From NCBI GenBank assembly GCA_019056785.1, contig DXJV01000006.1, positions 1-64,000 of the forward strand: a DNA stretch of 64,000 nucleotides. Reading direction: 5' to 3'. Under the pieces are notes generated by a model. It was not told the origin of the DNA, searched no databases, and saw only the letters and a program-made list of their open reading frames with translations. Source of the stretch: Candidatus Heimdallarchaeota archaeon (GTDB lineage Archaea; Asgardarchaeota; Heimdallarchaeia; JABLTI01). The translations under genes were made by a program, and so were the position numbers. Each line of letters opens with the position of its first letter. The stretch's first letter is position 1. This document shows positions 8,888 to 18,358 of this stretch, piece after piece.

Positions 8888-11275
8888 ATGGTTAAGAAAA
8901 ATCGAAAACTACCCAAACAAAGTTCCCTCATCGCAAAATCGGCCATTCGTGACATCTTTCAAAAGAAGACCCGAAGCCTTACGACCATTATTGCTGTTAT
9001 GTTTGTTGTAGCATTTCCCATTGCCTTTTTACGAACTTCTGCCTCTCTCACTCTTTCCCTTGAATTGGAGTCAGCAGAGTTTAAGTTGGCCCATATTGAT
9101 TTCCAAAGTAGTTTTCTTGACGAGACACTTATTCAGCAAATTGAAACAATTGTTGCTGATGAAACAAATAATACCGCCTTAGTAGAGAGCCGGGTCGTTG
9201 CTGCAGGAGCTACCCTCAGCCTTGAAAAGACTTATTCGGCAGTGTTTATTGGAGTGAATGGCTCTGCTCCTCCAGAGATCAATCAGATTAGTATTGACGA
9301 AGGGCATTTCGTGGCAGATGATGATGAAGTGATGATTCTCAGTAGTTTTGCTGAAGCGGTACATCTGAAGCTTGGTGATAACATTACTATTAAGGGTGCG
9401 ACAGGTGAGAAAACCTTCGAGATCGTTGCGGTTGTTCACTCTATTGAATGGTTAAACTTTAAGCTTTCTAATAAAGCTGTTCTTTGGCTCACCGAGGAAG
9501 CGATTCGTGACCTTTATACACTCCCACCAAATGTCTACACCAGCGTACTTGTATATTTCGATGAAGAAACGCCTTTTGCTGATGTTCTAGCTGTTGGTGA
9601 GAAAGTGCGTCAACACTTTATTTCTCTGGGGTTTCCCCTCAGCTTAGTGGATTACCCCCACGAACTTTCTGTTCGAGCAGTTCTTTTAGATGCTTCAGAA
9701 ATGATTGCTCGTTATCTTAGTATCTGTACAGTTTTGACGATAATCATTAGTGGTTTTGTTATGTACGTCATTATGAGCCGTTTCGTGGCTGAGCAGCGAA
9801 AGTTAATTGGCGTTTTTCACAGTTTTGGTTTCCATCATACTGCCATCCTTCGCATGTTCACAATTCGCGCGGTTATTTTGGGAGTGATGGGCTGTGCTTT
9901 GGGGATAGGTGCATCCTATGGCATTTTAGCATTAATTACTATGCAATTAGGCGAATCTTGGGGGGTAACGACCATTGCCCTCAGTATTGACTGGTTTACT
10001 GTTCTGTGGGTAAGCCTAATGGCAATGGCTTCCATTCTCCTCTTTGCTGTCATCCCAGCACTAAAGGTCGCCCGTATGAATCCCTATGAAGCACTTCGAG
10101 GAAAAATGACAACCGATGTGACAAAAAAATCCTTCATCGATTACCTTCTTTTCACTAAATACCTCCCACAAATACCACGAATTGGCATCCGGAATCTCAA
10201 TAGGCAGAAAACCCGAACATGGATGACCATCTTAGCTGTAATGAGTGCTTTATCATTAAGTGCTGCTTTGGTTGCTACTGTAGATATCGCTAATTATCAG
10301 ATCCCCAAAAATATTAACGAATCAATTGTCTGGGATATCGAAGTTAATTTCTATCAGCCAGTTTCTGAGGCTGTTGTTAATACTTATGCTTCTATGGCTC
10401 ACGTTGAGAAGGTGGAGCCTTACTTGCGAATGACAACGATGACAACTGCTAATGATACTTCTCTCATTTTTCTCGAGGTCCAACCATGGAATAGCAGCAT
10501 GACGAACTACAATTTCAAAGAGGGAAGTGTTTTCATAGAGGAAGGCACAAATGAATGTTTCGTTAATGCTCGGTTACTCTATGAACTTGGGCTGTCAAAT
10601 GGTGACAATCTTTCCCTTTGGTTCTATAATCTGCAGCTTAACTTAACGATTATTGGTATCTCCGATTCTTGGGCTTCGCCCTCTTCAGTCATTATCCAAA
10701 AAGAATATCTAGAGTTGCTTCTTGGTCCCACCATCCGCTTCACTGCCATGCGACTCTTAGTCGAAGATGGATTCGAGGACGAGCTTGTTGAAAAGTTAAA
10801 TGAAGAAGATGAAAGTATTAGTTTTGCTACGACAAGCAAGTTTTTCCTCTCACAAATGATGGAAATTATCCACGTCGAACAACAAATAGCGTATGTTGCA
10901 GTTGTTCTAGGGTTTATAGTGGCATTTATCGCAATTTTCAACACCACCTTTATTTCTTCGCTTGAGCGAACGCGAGAGTTTGCCATTATGCGCGCCTTTG
11001 GCTTTTCCAATGGGTCAATCCTGAAAATAAGCCTTATTGAGAACGCTGTTCTGACTCCCGTCTCATTTCTTCCTGGTATGGCTCTTGCTTACCCGATTAC
11101 ACAGGTGTTTCTCGGGATAATAGAAGAATACGCCCAAACTATCCCATATAACTTTAGCTGGCAAACCGTTTGGGTTACTCTGGTGTTTGCTCTTGGGACC
11201 ACTCTCTTTGCTGTCATTCCAGGCTGGTTGAAGAACACGAAATTAGGTCTGGCAAATAATTTGCGGGAAGAATGA
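8888..11275 (+). CDS. ABC transporter permease, FtsX/MacB-like
   Basis: 795 aa with two FtsX-type TM blocks; 31 bp downstream of ATPase. Confidence 0.9.
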   Translation: MVKKNRKLPKQSSLIAKSAIRDIFQKKTRSLTTIIAVMFVVAFPIAFLRTSASLTLSLELESAEFKLAHIDFQSSFLDETLIQQIETIVADETNNTALVESRVVAAGATLSLEKTYSAVFIGVNGSAPPEINQISIDEGHFVADDDEVMILSSFAEAVHLKLGDNITIKGATGEKTFEIVAVVHSIEWLNFKLSNKAVLWLTEEAIRDLYTLPPNVYTSVLVYFDEETPFADVLAVGEKVRQHFISLGFPLSLVDYPHELSVRAVLLDASEMIARYLSICTVLTIIISGFVMYVIMSRFVAEQRKLIGVFHSFGFHHTAILRMFTIRAVILGVMGCALGIGASYGILALITMQLGESWGVTTIALSIDWFTVLWVSLMAMASILLFAVIPALKVARMNPYEALRGKMTTDVTKKSFIDYLLFTKYLPQIPRIGIRNLNRQKTRTWMTILAVMSALSLSAALVATVDIANYQIPKNINESIVWDIEVNFYQPVSEAVVNTYASMAHVEKVEPYLRMTTMTTANDTSLIFLEVQPWNSSMTNYNFKEGSVFIEEGTNECFVNARLLYELGLSNGDNLSLWFYNLQLNLTIIGISDSWASPSSVIIQKEYLELLLGPTIRFTAMRLLVEDGFEDELVEKLNEEDESISFATTSKFFLSQMMEIIHVEQQIAYVAVVLGFIVAFIAIFNTTFISSLERTREFAIMRAFGFSNGSILKISLIENAVLTPVSFLPGMALAYPITQVFLGIIEEYAQTIPYNFSWQTVWVTLVFALGTTLFAVIPGWLKNTKLGLANNLREE

Positions 11276-11455
11276 TCATCGATAAAGATGACCTCTCCCT
11301 TTTATTTTACTGTAAAGGAACGAGCCAAGCTTTTTCTCAAGTCTTCTCAATTGTTTTTTCACCCCGCCTTTTTTCGTTCTGTTTTTTCTCGTTTTTTAGC
11401 TACGTCCTTATTTCAACAAAAGCTTTTATGAATTGTAGTTGTTTATTATTTATAA

Positions 11456-13168
11456 GTGACGATGAAGAATCAAGAAATTGCAAGAATTCTGTCTGAGATC
11501 GGCTTTTTCTTAGAGATAAAAGGGGAGGCCTTCAAACCTCGTGCGTATCAGGCAGCTGCTCATACTCTTCGCACGCTATCAGAGGACATTGAACACGTTG
11601 CGAAAGAAGGCCGTTTAGAAGAGTTACCGGGTATTGGTACGAGTATTGCTAAAAAAATCAAAGAATATCTCAAGACTGGCACTATTAGTTATTATGATCG
11701 ATTAAAGAAGGAAATCCCTATTGCTGTAGAAGAATTGATGGCGGTGGAAGGTCTCGGCCCTAAAACCATCAAATTGCTTCATAAAGAATTAGGCGTTAGA
11801 AATCTTTCTGACTTAGAAAAAGCGCTCCTGCACCATAAGATTCGTGAGCTTCCTCGCATGGGAGAGAAAAGTGAGGAACAACTTCTCCGTAGTGTTTTAT
11901 TCTTGAAAAAGCATGCCGGCCGAAAATTGTTGGGTGATATTCTCCCCATTGCTGAGGAACTTGCAGGGGCAATACGCACATTCCCGGATGTTATCCAAGT
12001 TGCTGTTGCAGGTTCCACACGGCGCATGAAAGAAACTATTGGTGATATTGATATTTTGGTGACTACAACCGCTCCTCAACCAATACTTGACCGTTATGTT
12101 GCCCTGCCAGCTGTTGAGGATGTTGTTGCTAAAGGAGATACTAAAGCAACGGTTAGATTAAAGGCTGGTTTAGATGCTGATTTGCGCGTTATTCCTCCCG
12201 AATCCTTTGGTGCTGCTTTACTCTATTTTACCGGTTGCAAAGAAATGAACATTGAATTGCGTAGAATCGCAAAAGCAAAGAGCTGGAAGCTTAATGAGTA
12301 TGGTCTTTTTCAAGGTGAGGAAATGCTTGCAGGCAAAACGGAGGGGGAAATTTTTCATCAACTTGGATTGGATTACATTGAGCCAGAACTGCGAGAAAAT
12401 AGGGGTGAATTAGAAGCAGCAGCACAGGGGCAGTTGCCGAAATTGCTCCCATATGATTCTTTACGGGGCGATTTACAGATGCATACAAAATGGAGTGACG
12501 GTGTAAACACCATTAAAGAGATGGCACTGGCTGCAAAAGAATGTGGGTATGAATATTTAGCAATCACTGATCACACCGGTTCCTTACGTATTGCTGGTGG
12601 GATGGATGAAGCAGCAGTGGCAAAGCAAATGGCGGAAATTGCAAGATTGAATGAGGAATTAGCTGATGTAACTATTCTCGCGGGTGTGGAAGTGAATATC
12701 GATGCGCATGGTAATCTGGATTTAGCAAACTCACTCCTGAAAGATTTGGATGTTGTTGTAGCGAGTATCCATACTGGTTTCAGACAGTCCGAGGAACAGC
12801 TCACACAAAGGCTAATTGCGGCTATGGAGAATGAATATGTTAACATCATTGCTCATCCCACTGGCAGAAAGTTACTCGAGCGTGAGGGTTACGAACTCGA
12901 TTTTGAGATGCTTTTTGAAAAGGCGAAAGAGACGAAAACCATTCTCGAGATTAATGCCTTTCCAAATCGCCTGGACCTGAATGATCTCCACGTGAAACAA
13001 GCGGTTGAAGCTGGCTGTAAATTGGCAATAAATACCGATGCTCACAGCGTAGAGCACTTACGCTATATTCGTTTAGGCATTGCCACTGCGAGGAGGGGGT
13101 GGGCAAAAGAAACTGATGTTATTAACACCCTTCCTCTAACCAAATTGCAGAAATTTCTAGAGAAATAA
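11456..13168 (+). CDS. polX: family X DNA polymerase with PHP domain
   Basis: HhH 'LPGIGTSIAKKIKEYL', 'VAGSTRRMKETIGDIDILV' NT domain, PHP 'LRGDLQMHTKWSDG..ITDHTG'. Confidence 0.95.
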   Translation: MTMKNQEIARILSEIGFFLEIKGEAFKPRAYQAAAHTLRTLSEDIEHVAKEGRLEELPGIGTSIAKKIKEYLKTGTISYYDRLKKEIPIAVEELMAVEGLGPKTIKLLHKELGVRNLSDLEKALLHHKIRELPRMGEKSEEQLLRSVLFLKKHAGRKLLGDILPIAEELAGAIRTFPDVIQVAVAGSTRRMKETIGDIDILVTTTAPQPILDRYVALPAVEDVVAKGDTKATVRLKAGLDADLRVIPPESFGAALLYFTGCKEMNIELRRIAKAKSWKLNEYGLFQGEEMLAGKTEGEIFHQLGLDYIEPELRENRGELEAAAQGQLPKLLPYDSLRGDLQMHTKWSDGVNTIKEMALAAKECGYEYLAITDHTGSLRIAGGMDEAAVAKQMAEIARLNEELADVTILAGVEVNIDAHGNLDLANSLLKDLDVVVASIHTGFRQSEEQLTQRLIAAMENEYVNIIAHPTGRKLLEREGYELDFEMLFEKAKETKTILEINAFPNRLDLNDLHVKQAVEAGCKLAINTDAHSVEHLRYIRLGIATARRGWAKETDVINTLPLTKLQKFLEK

Positions 13169-13355
13169 TTTCACTAAGTATTCCAACTCGCGCCCCTCAC
13201 TATACTTCTTTGAGTTCAAACGCTTGCAATAAAGGTTCTTTAGCTGGGCGTAGCTCTGAAAAAAAGACTTTTTGTTTTTCTCTTTAATTAATAATGTTTT
13301 TTAATAGCTTTTGGCTGTATTTTTAGTCGAGATCTTTTAGAGGGAGAGCTTCCTG

Positions 13356-13637
13356 ATGTCACCTTATGAGACAAGAAATCAAATCAAACAAAATTTTCTG
13401 GCAGTATTTGTTGGAATTGTTCTACTTTATGCGAGCACTTTTGGCTTTTATAGTATCAGCATAACGGGTGCTGCGGCTGCTGAAGTTCTCGTGGCGTTTT
13501 TTCTTTATCTCTGTTGTCTATTAATCTCCGGTTTTCTAACATGCCTATTGGCTTTTCGCAAAGACGGCTACAAAATAATGGCTGCGTTGAGCTTTTTGAT
13601 GGTCTTGGGTAATTTTTTGTATATATATTATCCTTGA
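13356..13637 (+). CDS. small membrane protein
   Basis: 93 aa with three hydrophobic helices. Confidence 0.5.
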   Translation: MSPYETRNQIKQNFLAVFVGIVLLYASTFGFYSISITGAAAAEVLVAFFLYLCCLLISGFLTCLLAFRKDGYKIMAALSFLMVLGNFLYIYYP

Positions 13638-13674
13638 CTTTTATACTACAAACACGCTCCCCTACACCATTACT

Positions 13675-13809
13675 ATGAAAGAAGCATTATCCTTACTCAA
13701 ATTCCTGCCAGGAGTTTTGGCCGTCGCCTGTGGGTGCTTCTTAGGTGTGCTTCTCAAATACAAAAAGCAGAAGGGAATGCACTTCAAATTACTTTTGCTT
13801 GAGAAGTAG
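13675..13809 (+). CDS. possible 44-aa small membrane protein
   Basis: ATG-to-TAG ORF translating MKEALSLLKFLPGVLAVACGCFLGVLLKYKKQKGMHFKLLLLEK; one TM plus basic tail; not in supplied ORF list. Confidence 0.3.
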   Translation: MKEALSLLKFLPGVLAVACGCFLGVLLKYKKQKGMHFKLLLLEK

Positions 13810-13924
13810 ATTCGAGTTCAATCTTTCTTTTTTTCTCATTTAAGCTCCTCCTAAAGAATGTTCCACATAAAACGAAAGATTCATAAAAGAAAAAAGAGAG
13901 GAAAAGAAAACAAAAGCAAACTGT

Positions 13925-14063
13925 GGGCCGGTAGATCAGACTGGAAGATCGCCTGCTTGGCAATTAGGCGGCGAGCTGCCGTTTCTAACCTTAATGCAGG
14001 AGGCCCCGAGTTCAATAGGCTGTTGCTTCGGCACTTCCTGGACACATCTCGGCCGGTCCACCA
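13925..14063 (+). tRNA. tRNA-Ala(GGC) with two introns (13963-13994 and 14016-14045)
   Basis: exons GGGCCGGTAGATCAGACTGGAAGATCGCCTGCTTGGCA / TGCAGGAGGCCCCGAGTTCAA / ATCTCGGCCGGTCCACCA form a complete cloverleaf with G3:U70 and encoded CCA. Confidence 0.88.
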
Positions 14064-14442
14064 TTTTCCTTCTTTTCTCTTCGTTAATTTCTCTCAGAAG
14101 TCGTTTCTTAAAACAGTCTTAGTATTCTTTTTTTCCTTATTTTCTCCTCTTTTTTCTTTGAGCTCTTTACTTTTTTCTTCTTTTGTTTGTTTTTGTAATA
14201 TTATTTAGTCTTATTTTATTGAGTATTAAGAGTGTTAAACTGTAAACATAAGCCGTTAGTTTGGTTTATTTTCTTTCTTTTATGTTGGCTCGAGAGAGTG
14301 GAATGTTTGTTGTAGCAGACTTTTTTTCTCTTTAAGTTAAAGCTCTTGGAAAAATTAAATAACCATAACTTTGTTTGGAACGGTAGTAAGGTCAAGCTGG
14401 CATGCAATATTCTTGCTGCGACCTCAAAGGAGTATTAATTCA

Positions 14443-15501
14443 ATGCGCGACTTGAAAATTGTTCTTACCGCTTGTGGCTGTCCTGGTGCTTCCACTCTTT
14501 TACGTATGTTGAAAGCCAATCATGGTGAGCGGAAGGTTGAGATTATTGGTACGGATATGGATAAAGAAGCAATTGGCCGTTTTCTTGCAGATAAGTTCTA
14601 TCAGGTGCCGGCCGGCTCATCTCCCGATTATATCCCCGCCATGATGCATATCCTCGAGAAGGAGAAACCAGATATTCTATTTCCGGAGTCTAGTTTTGAA
14701 GTTTATCATCTAGCAAGAGCAAAAAAAGAGTTGGAATCGACAGGAACAAAGATCCTTGTTTCGGATCCAGAACCCATTCTCTTAGCAAATAATAAATTAG
14801 CTATGTATGATATTTTACGGAGCCAAACCTCTCTTGCTCTCCCAGCCTATTATCCTGCTAAAACCTTTGATGAATTTATGGTTGCGCTTGATAAGCTTGG
14901 GTATCCTGAAAAGCCGATTGTTTTTAAACCTCAGATTGGGAAAGGAAGTCGCGGCGTTCGAATTATTGATCCAAAGGTTAATCGTAAGGATCAATTGCTC
15001 AATTATAAACCCACCAGCAAATATATGTCTCTCGAGGAATTTGAGGGCATTTTCCGGGAAGAAGATGAATTTCCAAAGTTATTGGTTATGGATTTTTTAG
15101 AAGGTGGAGAGGTCACAACCGATACTATTGCTTTTCGGGGAGAAGAACTCTTTACGACTGTAAAAACTGTTGAACAGGCTCGTTGGGGCGTCATTGTTCG
15201 TGGCGAATTGATCCGCCGTCCCGACCTTGTCCAGCAAACTCGAGAGATTCTCCAAGCGATTCCGTTAAGCTATTGTAACAATCTCCAGTTTATTGGTGAT
15301 AAACTCATTGAAATCAATCCCCGTGTTTCTTCGTTCATTTATCAAGAGAACCTCATTATGCCCTATTTAGTTGTTAAGTTTATTTTGGGCGAACTTTCAA
15401 AGGATGATTTGCGAGCATTAACTAAGAAGATTGATTACGGTCGGCGAATGGTTAGATATATGGACCAGATTTTCCATAAGAATCTCGAACGTGTTCTCTG
15501 A
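14443..15501 (+). CDS. ATP-grasp protein (CarB/PylC-like)
   Basis: 'IVFKPQIGKGSRGVRII' and 'FIGDKLIEINPRVSSFIYQ' ATP-grasp motifs; start at MRDLKIVL. Confidence 0.8.
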   Translation: MRDLKIVLTACGCPGASTLLRMLKANHGERKVEIIGTDMDKEAIGRFLADKFYQVPAGSSPDYIPAMMHILEKEKPDILFPESSFEVYHLARAKKELESTGTKILVSDPEPILLANNKLAMYDILRSQTSLALPAYYPAKTFDEFMVALDKLGYPEKPIVFKPQIGKGSRGVRIIDPKVNRKDQLLNYKPTSKYMSLEEFEGIFREEDEFPKLLVMDFLEGGEVTTDTIAFRGEELFTTVKTVEQARWGVIVRGELIRRPDLVQQTREILQAIPLSYCNNLQFIGDKLIEINPRVSSFIYQENLIMPYLVVKFILGELSKDDLRALTKKIDYGRRMVRYMDQIFHKNLERVL

Positions 15502-15528
15502 TTGACTCTTCCTTTTCACCCTTTTTTT

Positions 15529-16677
15529 TTATTTGCCGTGGAGATTTATGGCTATTTCATATGCTTGTTGAAGATTCTCTCCATAATTGTCCAAAATAAA
15601 TCGCTTTCGAGCGATATTCATAATTTCTTTTGCACCTGTAGTCATGAGCTCTTCTTTCTTAGCTCTCAAATATCTCACCAAGTCGTCATATGTCTGGAAT
15701 TGATACCCCACGCTGATAGCTTCAATCACCGGCTTGAATTCCGTTTGGGTTATGGGTGTGATTAATCCTAAGCCGGCATGGATATACAGATAGGCTTTGT
15801 TTGCCCCACTAAATTGATGATATTTTGCATAGGGTAGAAAGGGAATAATGCCCACATGCCCTATTGCTGCTTCAGTATAACAAGCATAATGTGAAACTCG
15901 ACCAATGCTGATAATTTTTCCTTCACTTTTTAGGTCATTTTGTCCAATAATCAGTATCTTTCCTATGTCTTCATTTTGTTTCCAGAGGTCGAGAAATCCT
16001 TCAATTCTCCGGTGTTTTGCTGTACTTCTCGTTGAAACTCCTATTGCAACAGTTATCAGTGAATCTTTTGCTCGCTCTTTTAACTTGGGTTTCTTTACTT
16101 CCTGTAATAAAGGCATGTTGGGGAATAGAAGAACATTTTTCGTTTTATATTTTGTTTTATAGAAATTAATAATGCCTGTTGACGGTGCCAAGATCGCTGT
16201 GGTTTTTGCCAGCTCTTTCTCCCATCGAGGGTAATATGTTCGTTGTAACGCCATACTAACTTTGCTCTTTAAGCCAGAGTAATTGTAGCACTTGATTTTT
16301 TGTGACCACAGTTCATGATCATCATATACAAAAGGCAAACCTGTCTTTTTTGCTAATTTTGCCATGAAAATGTTGTGCGCATGAATGATGTCTGGATCTA
16401 CTTCTGCTATGAAATTGTTCAATGCAGTCATAAAAGGCTTAATGTCTATTAAGAGTTGATTCCTTGGTGTCAAATCAACATACTGTGTTTTTTTGAAGAT
16501 ATTTTTTATGAGCACCTCTTCTTTTACATTTCCAATTAGAAACTGCTTTTTCGCTTTCTGTTTTTTAGCAAGGAGTGCTGCTCTTTCTGCTCGAATGTTT
16601 CGTCGCCCATCTGCTAAATGTAAAATTTTCATTGGGTATTCTACCTGAGGATGTTTGTCTTTTCTCCTTTCTTTCAT
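15529..16677 (-). CDS. glycosyltransferase (GT4-like)
   Basis: 'DPDIIHAHNIFMAKLAKKTGLPFVYDDHE' GT-B fold motif. Confidence 0.75.
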   Translation of the reverse strand: MKERRKDKHPQVEYPMKILHLADGRRNIRAERAALLAKKQKAKKQFLIGNVKEEVLIKNIFKKTQYVDLTPRNQLLIDIKPFMTALNNFIAEVDPDIIHAHNIFMAKLAKKTGLPFVYDDHELWSQKIKCYNYSGLKSKVSMALQRTYYPRWEKELAKTTAILAPSTGIINFYKTKYKTKNVLLFPNMPLLQEVKKPKLKERAKDSLITVAIGVSTRSTAKHRRIEGFLDLWKQNEDIGKILIIGQNDLKSEGKIISIGRVSHYACYTEAAIGHVGIIPFLPYAKYHQFSGANKAYLYIHAGLGLITPITQTEFKPVIEAISVGYQFQTYDDLVRYLRAKKEELMTTGAKEIMNIARKRFILDNYGENLQQAYEIAINLHGK

Positions 16678-16725
16678 TAAAAAAAGCTTTCTTATATTAT
16701 TACTAAAAGTGTGGGTGTTTGCGAT

Positions 16726-17385
16726 TCAAGGCTTGAGTGTTGTTCCTTTGCCTATGATTATCCGAATTGCTTCAAATGCTTCTGCATATTGATGGTCTAA
16801 TTGTACTCCTCGTACTCTTGCCAATGCCCGTAAATAATCTTCACTCGAGTAAAATTTGTCAGCTTGCGTTTTGTATTCTTTAATTGCGGCTATTTTTTTA
16901 GCGATGTGTCGTTCCTCGAGTTTAATGAAACACGTTGAAGAGAATTGGATGTTGTTTCTTGGGAATTCATACCCTAAAAGTGAGCTTGTTATCCGGAAAG
17001 CACGAATGCCTTCGTTATGCATTATTTGATGGTCCTGGTGCATGTCATCACTATTCGGTAAGAAAACGATGTCGGGCGCCAGATCTTTTCGGTAGTTCAC
17101 CAAATCCTCGAGTATCTCTTGACGATTAGCAGGGAATGATCGGACTTCATAATCATGGATGAACAAATTTTTTGGAGGGATCCCTAAGACTTTCGTTGCT
17201 TTTTTCACTTCTGTTTTCAAAGCATCTTTCGGAAACCCGGGTTTTACAGATTTCCGTGCAGTGGAAAAGGCAATATAGAACACTTCGTGTTTTTCTTCTA
17301 CAAAACGGGCTATTGTTCCCCCCGCGCCAAATTCTCCGTCGTCTGTGTGTGGGCTTAAAACAACGATTCTCATTTTCTTGCGCAC
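16726..17385 (-). CDS. PIG-L/LmbE family deacetylase
   Basis: 'VVLSPHTDDGEFGAGGTIA' and 'PNSDDMHQDHQIMHNE'. Confidence 0.9.
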   Translation of the reverse strand: MRKKMRIVVLSPHTDDGEFGAGGTIARFVEEKHEVFYIAFSTARKSVKPGFPKDALKTEVKKATKVLGIPPKNLFIHDYEVRSFPANRQEILEDLVNYRKDLAPDIVFLPNSDDMHQDHQIMHNEGIRAFRITSSLLGYEFPRNNIQFSSTCFIKLEERHIAKKIAAIKEYKTQADKFYSSEDYLRALARVRGVQLDHQYAEAFEAIRIIIGKGTTLKP

Positions 17386-17516
17386 CTATCTTTGCTATCT
17401 TATTTATTGCCTTTAATTTTTTCATTAATCATAAATGTTATTCCAGAGTTGCTTTTACTCTAAGGTTGCTTTTTATTCTTGGTGAGAAAAAAAGAGGTGG
17501 AAGCCCTGCTGGTAGT

Positions 17517-18020
17517 TTACTCTTCAACTTCCGCCCCGAGTTTAGTACCAATCTTGATAATGAGATAGATTACAAAAGCAACTGCAATGAAGGTTATGCT
17601 TGTCGACAGAAAGTGTCCTATATAGAAATTACCTACTACCCAGTCGTTCAATCGGTCTAAATTATTCAAACCTGGTATATAGGTAAACAACGGCATAATG
17701 ATATCATCAACCAGCGCTTGCACTAACAGTCCAACATATGTGGCCATAATAAATGCAACAGCCATACCCAATACTTTGTACTTTCTAATGAAATCCATGA
17801 AATCCTTGCCAAATCTTCTGATGACTTTTAGTCGTTTCTTCTTTTTTGGCTCCTCTCCTTCTGGAGGTTGTTTTTCCTCAGTCATTTCTTCTGTTGTAGT
17901 TTTTTCAGCTTCTGCTTTAGGTTGGTTGGTGAGGAACTTTCTTATCATTTGCAATTCTTTTAGAATCTCTTCTTGGGTTTCACTTTTTCCTTCTTGTGGC
18001 TCTTCTACTGTTTCTGCCAT
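17517..18020 (-). CDS. mscL: large-conductance mechanosensitive channel with charged N-terminal extension
   Basis: 'DFIRKYKVLGMAVAFIMATYVGLLVQALVDDIIMPLF' MscL TM1; TM2 present; start at MAETVEE assumed. Confidence 0.85.
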   Translation of the reverse strand: MAETVEEPQEGKSETQEEILKELQMIRKFLTNQPKAEAEKTTTEEMTEEKQPPEGEEPKKKKRLKVIRRFGKDFMDFIRKYKVLGMAVAFIMATYVGLLVQALVDDIIMPLFTYIPGLNNLDRLNDWVVGNFYIGHFLSTSITFIAVAFVIYLIIKIGTKLGAEVEE

Positions 18021-18100
18021 TCTTTCTTCTCCAGAAATTCTTCTTTCTGTACGCTCTTGTTTTATCAACAAAAAAATTTCTGGCGGTGGCATTTCCTCAT

Positions 18101-18358
18101 TTAAGATTTTTGCTCAATTTCTTTCTTCGCTCTATTTTTCCGTTTTTGAATCACTACTATTAAGCCTGCAGCTGCTAAAATGATGACAATTCCCCCAATA
18201 AGTATTAGTGGTAGTGATATGGGCTCACCGGTTCTCAATGGCACAAGCCCGAAGACGAGAAATGTTAGGCTAATTGCCAAAGCAAAACTAATGATTAAGA
18301 ATTCTAACAATTGGCTTCTCTCAAGGTATTCAACAATCATGTCTCGTTTTGTTGTCAT
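18101..18358 (-). CDS. small membrane protein
   Basis: two TM helices; start at MTTKRDM overlapping the upstream nitroreductase end. Confidence 0.55.
   Translation of the reverse strand: MTTKRDMIVEYLERSQLLEFLIISFALAISLTFLVFGLVPLRTGEPISLPLILIGGIVIILAAAGLIVVIQKRKNRAKKEIEQKS

Noticed and set aside
10624-11010. 128-aa antisense ORF in FtsX gene
   Set aside because: Shadow ORF, Ser/Arg-rich composition
13858-14208. 116-aa plus-strand ORF
   Set aside because: Overlaps the two-intron tRNA-Ala gene and a pyrimidine tract; translation is low-complexity SLFSPLFSLSSLLF
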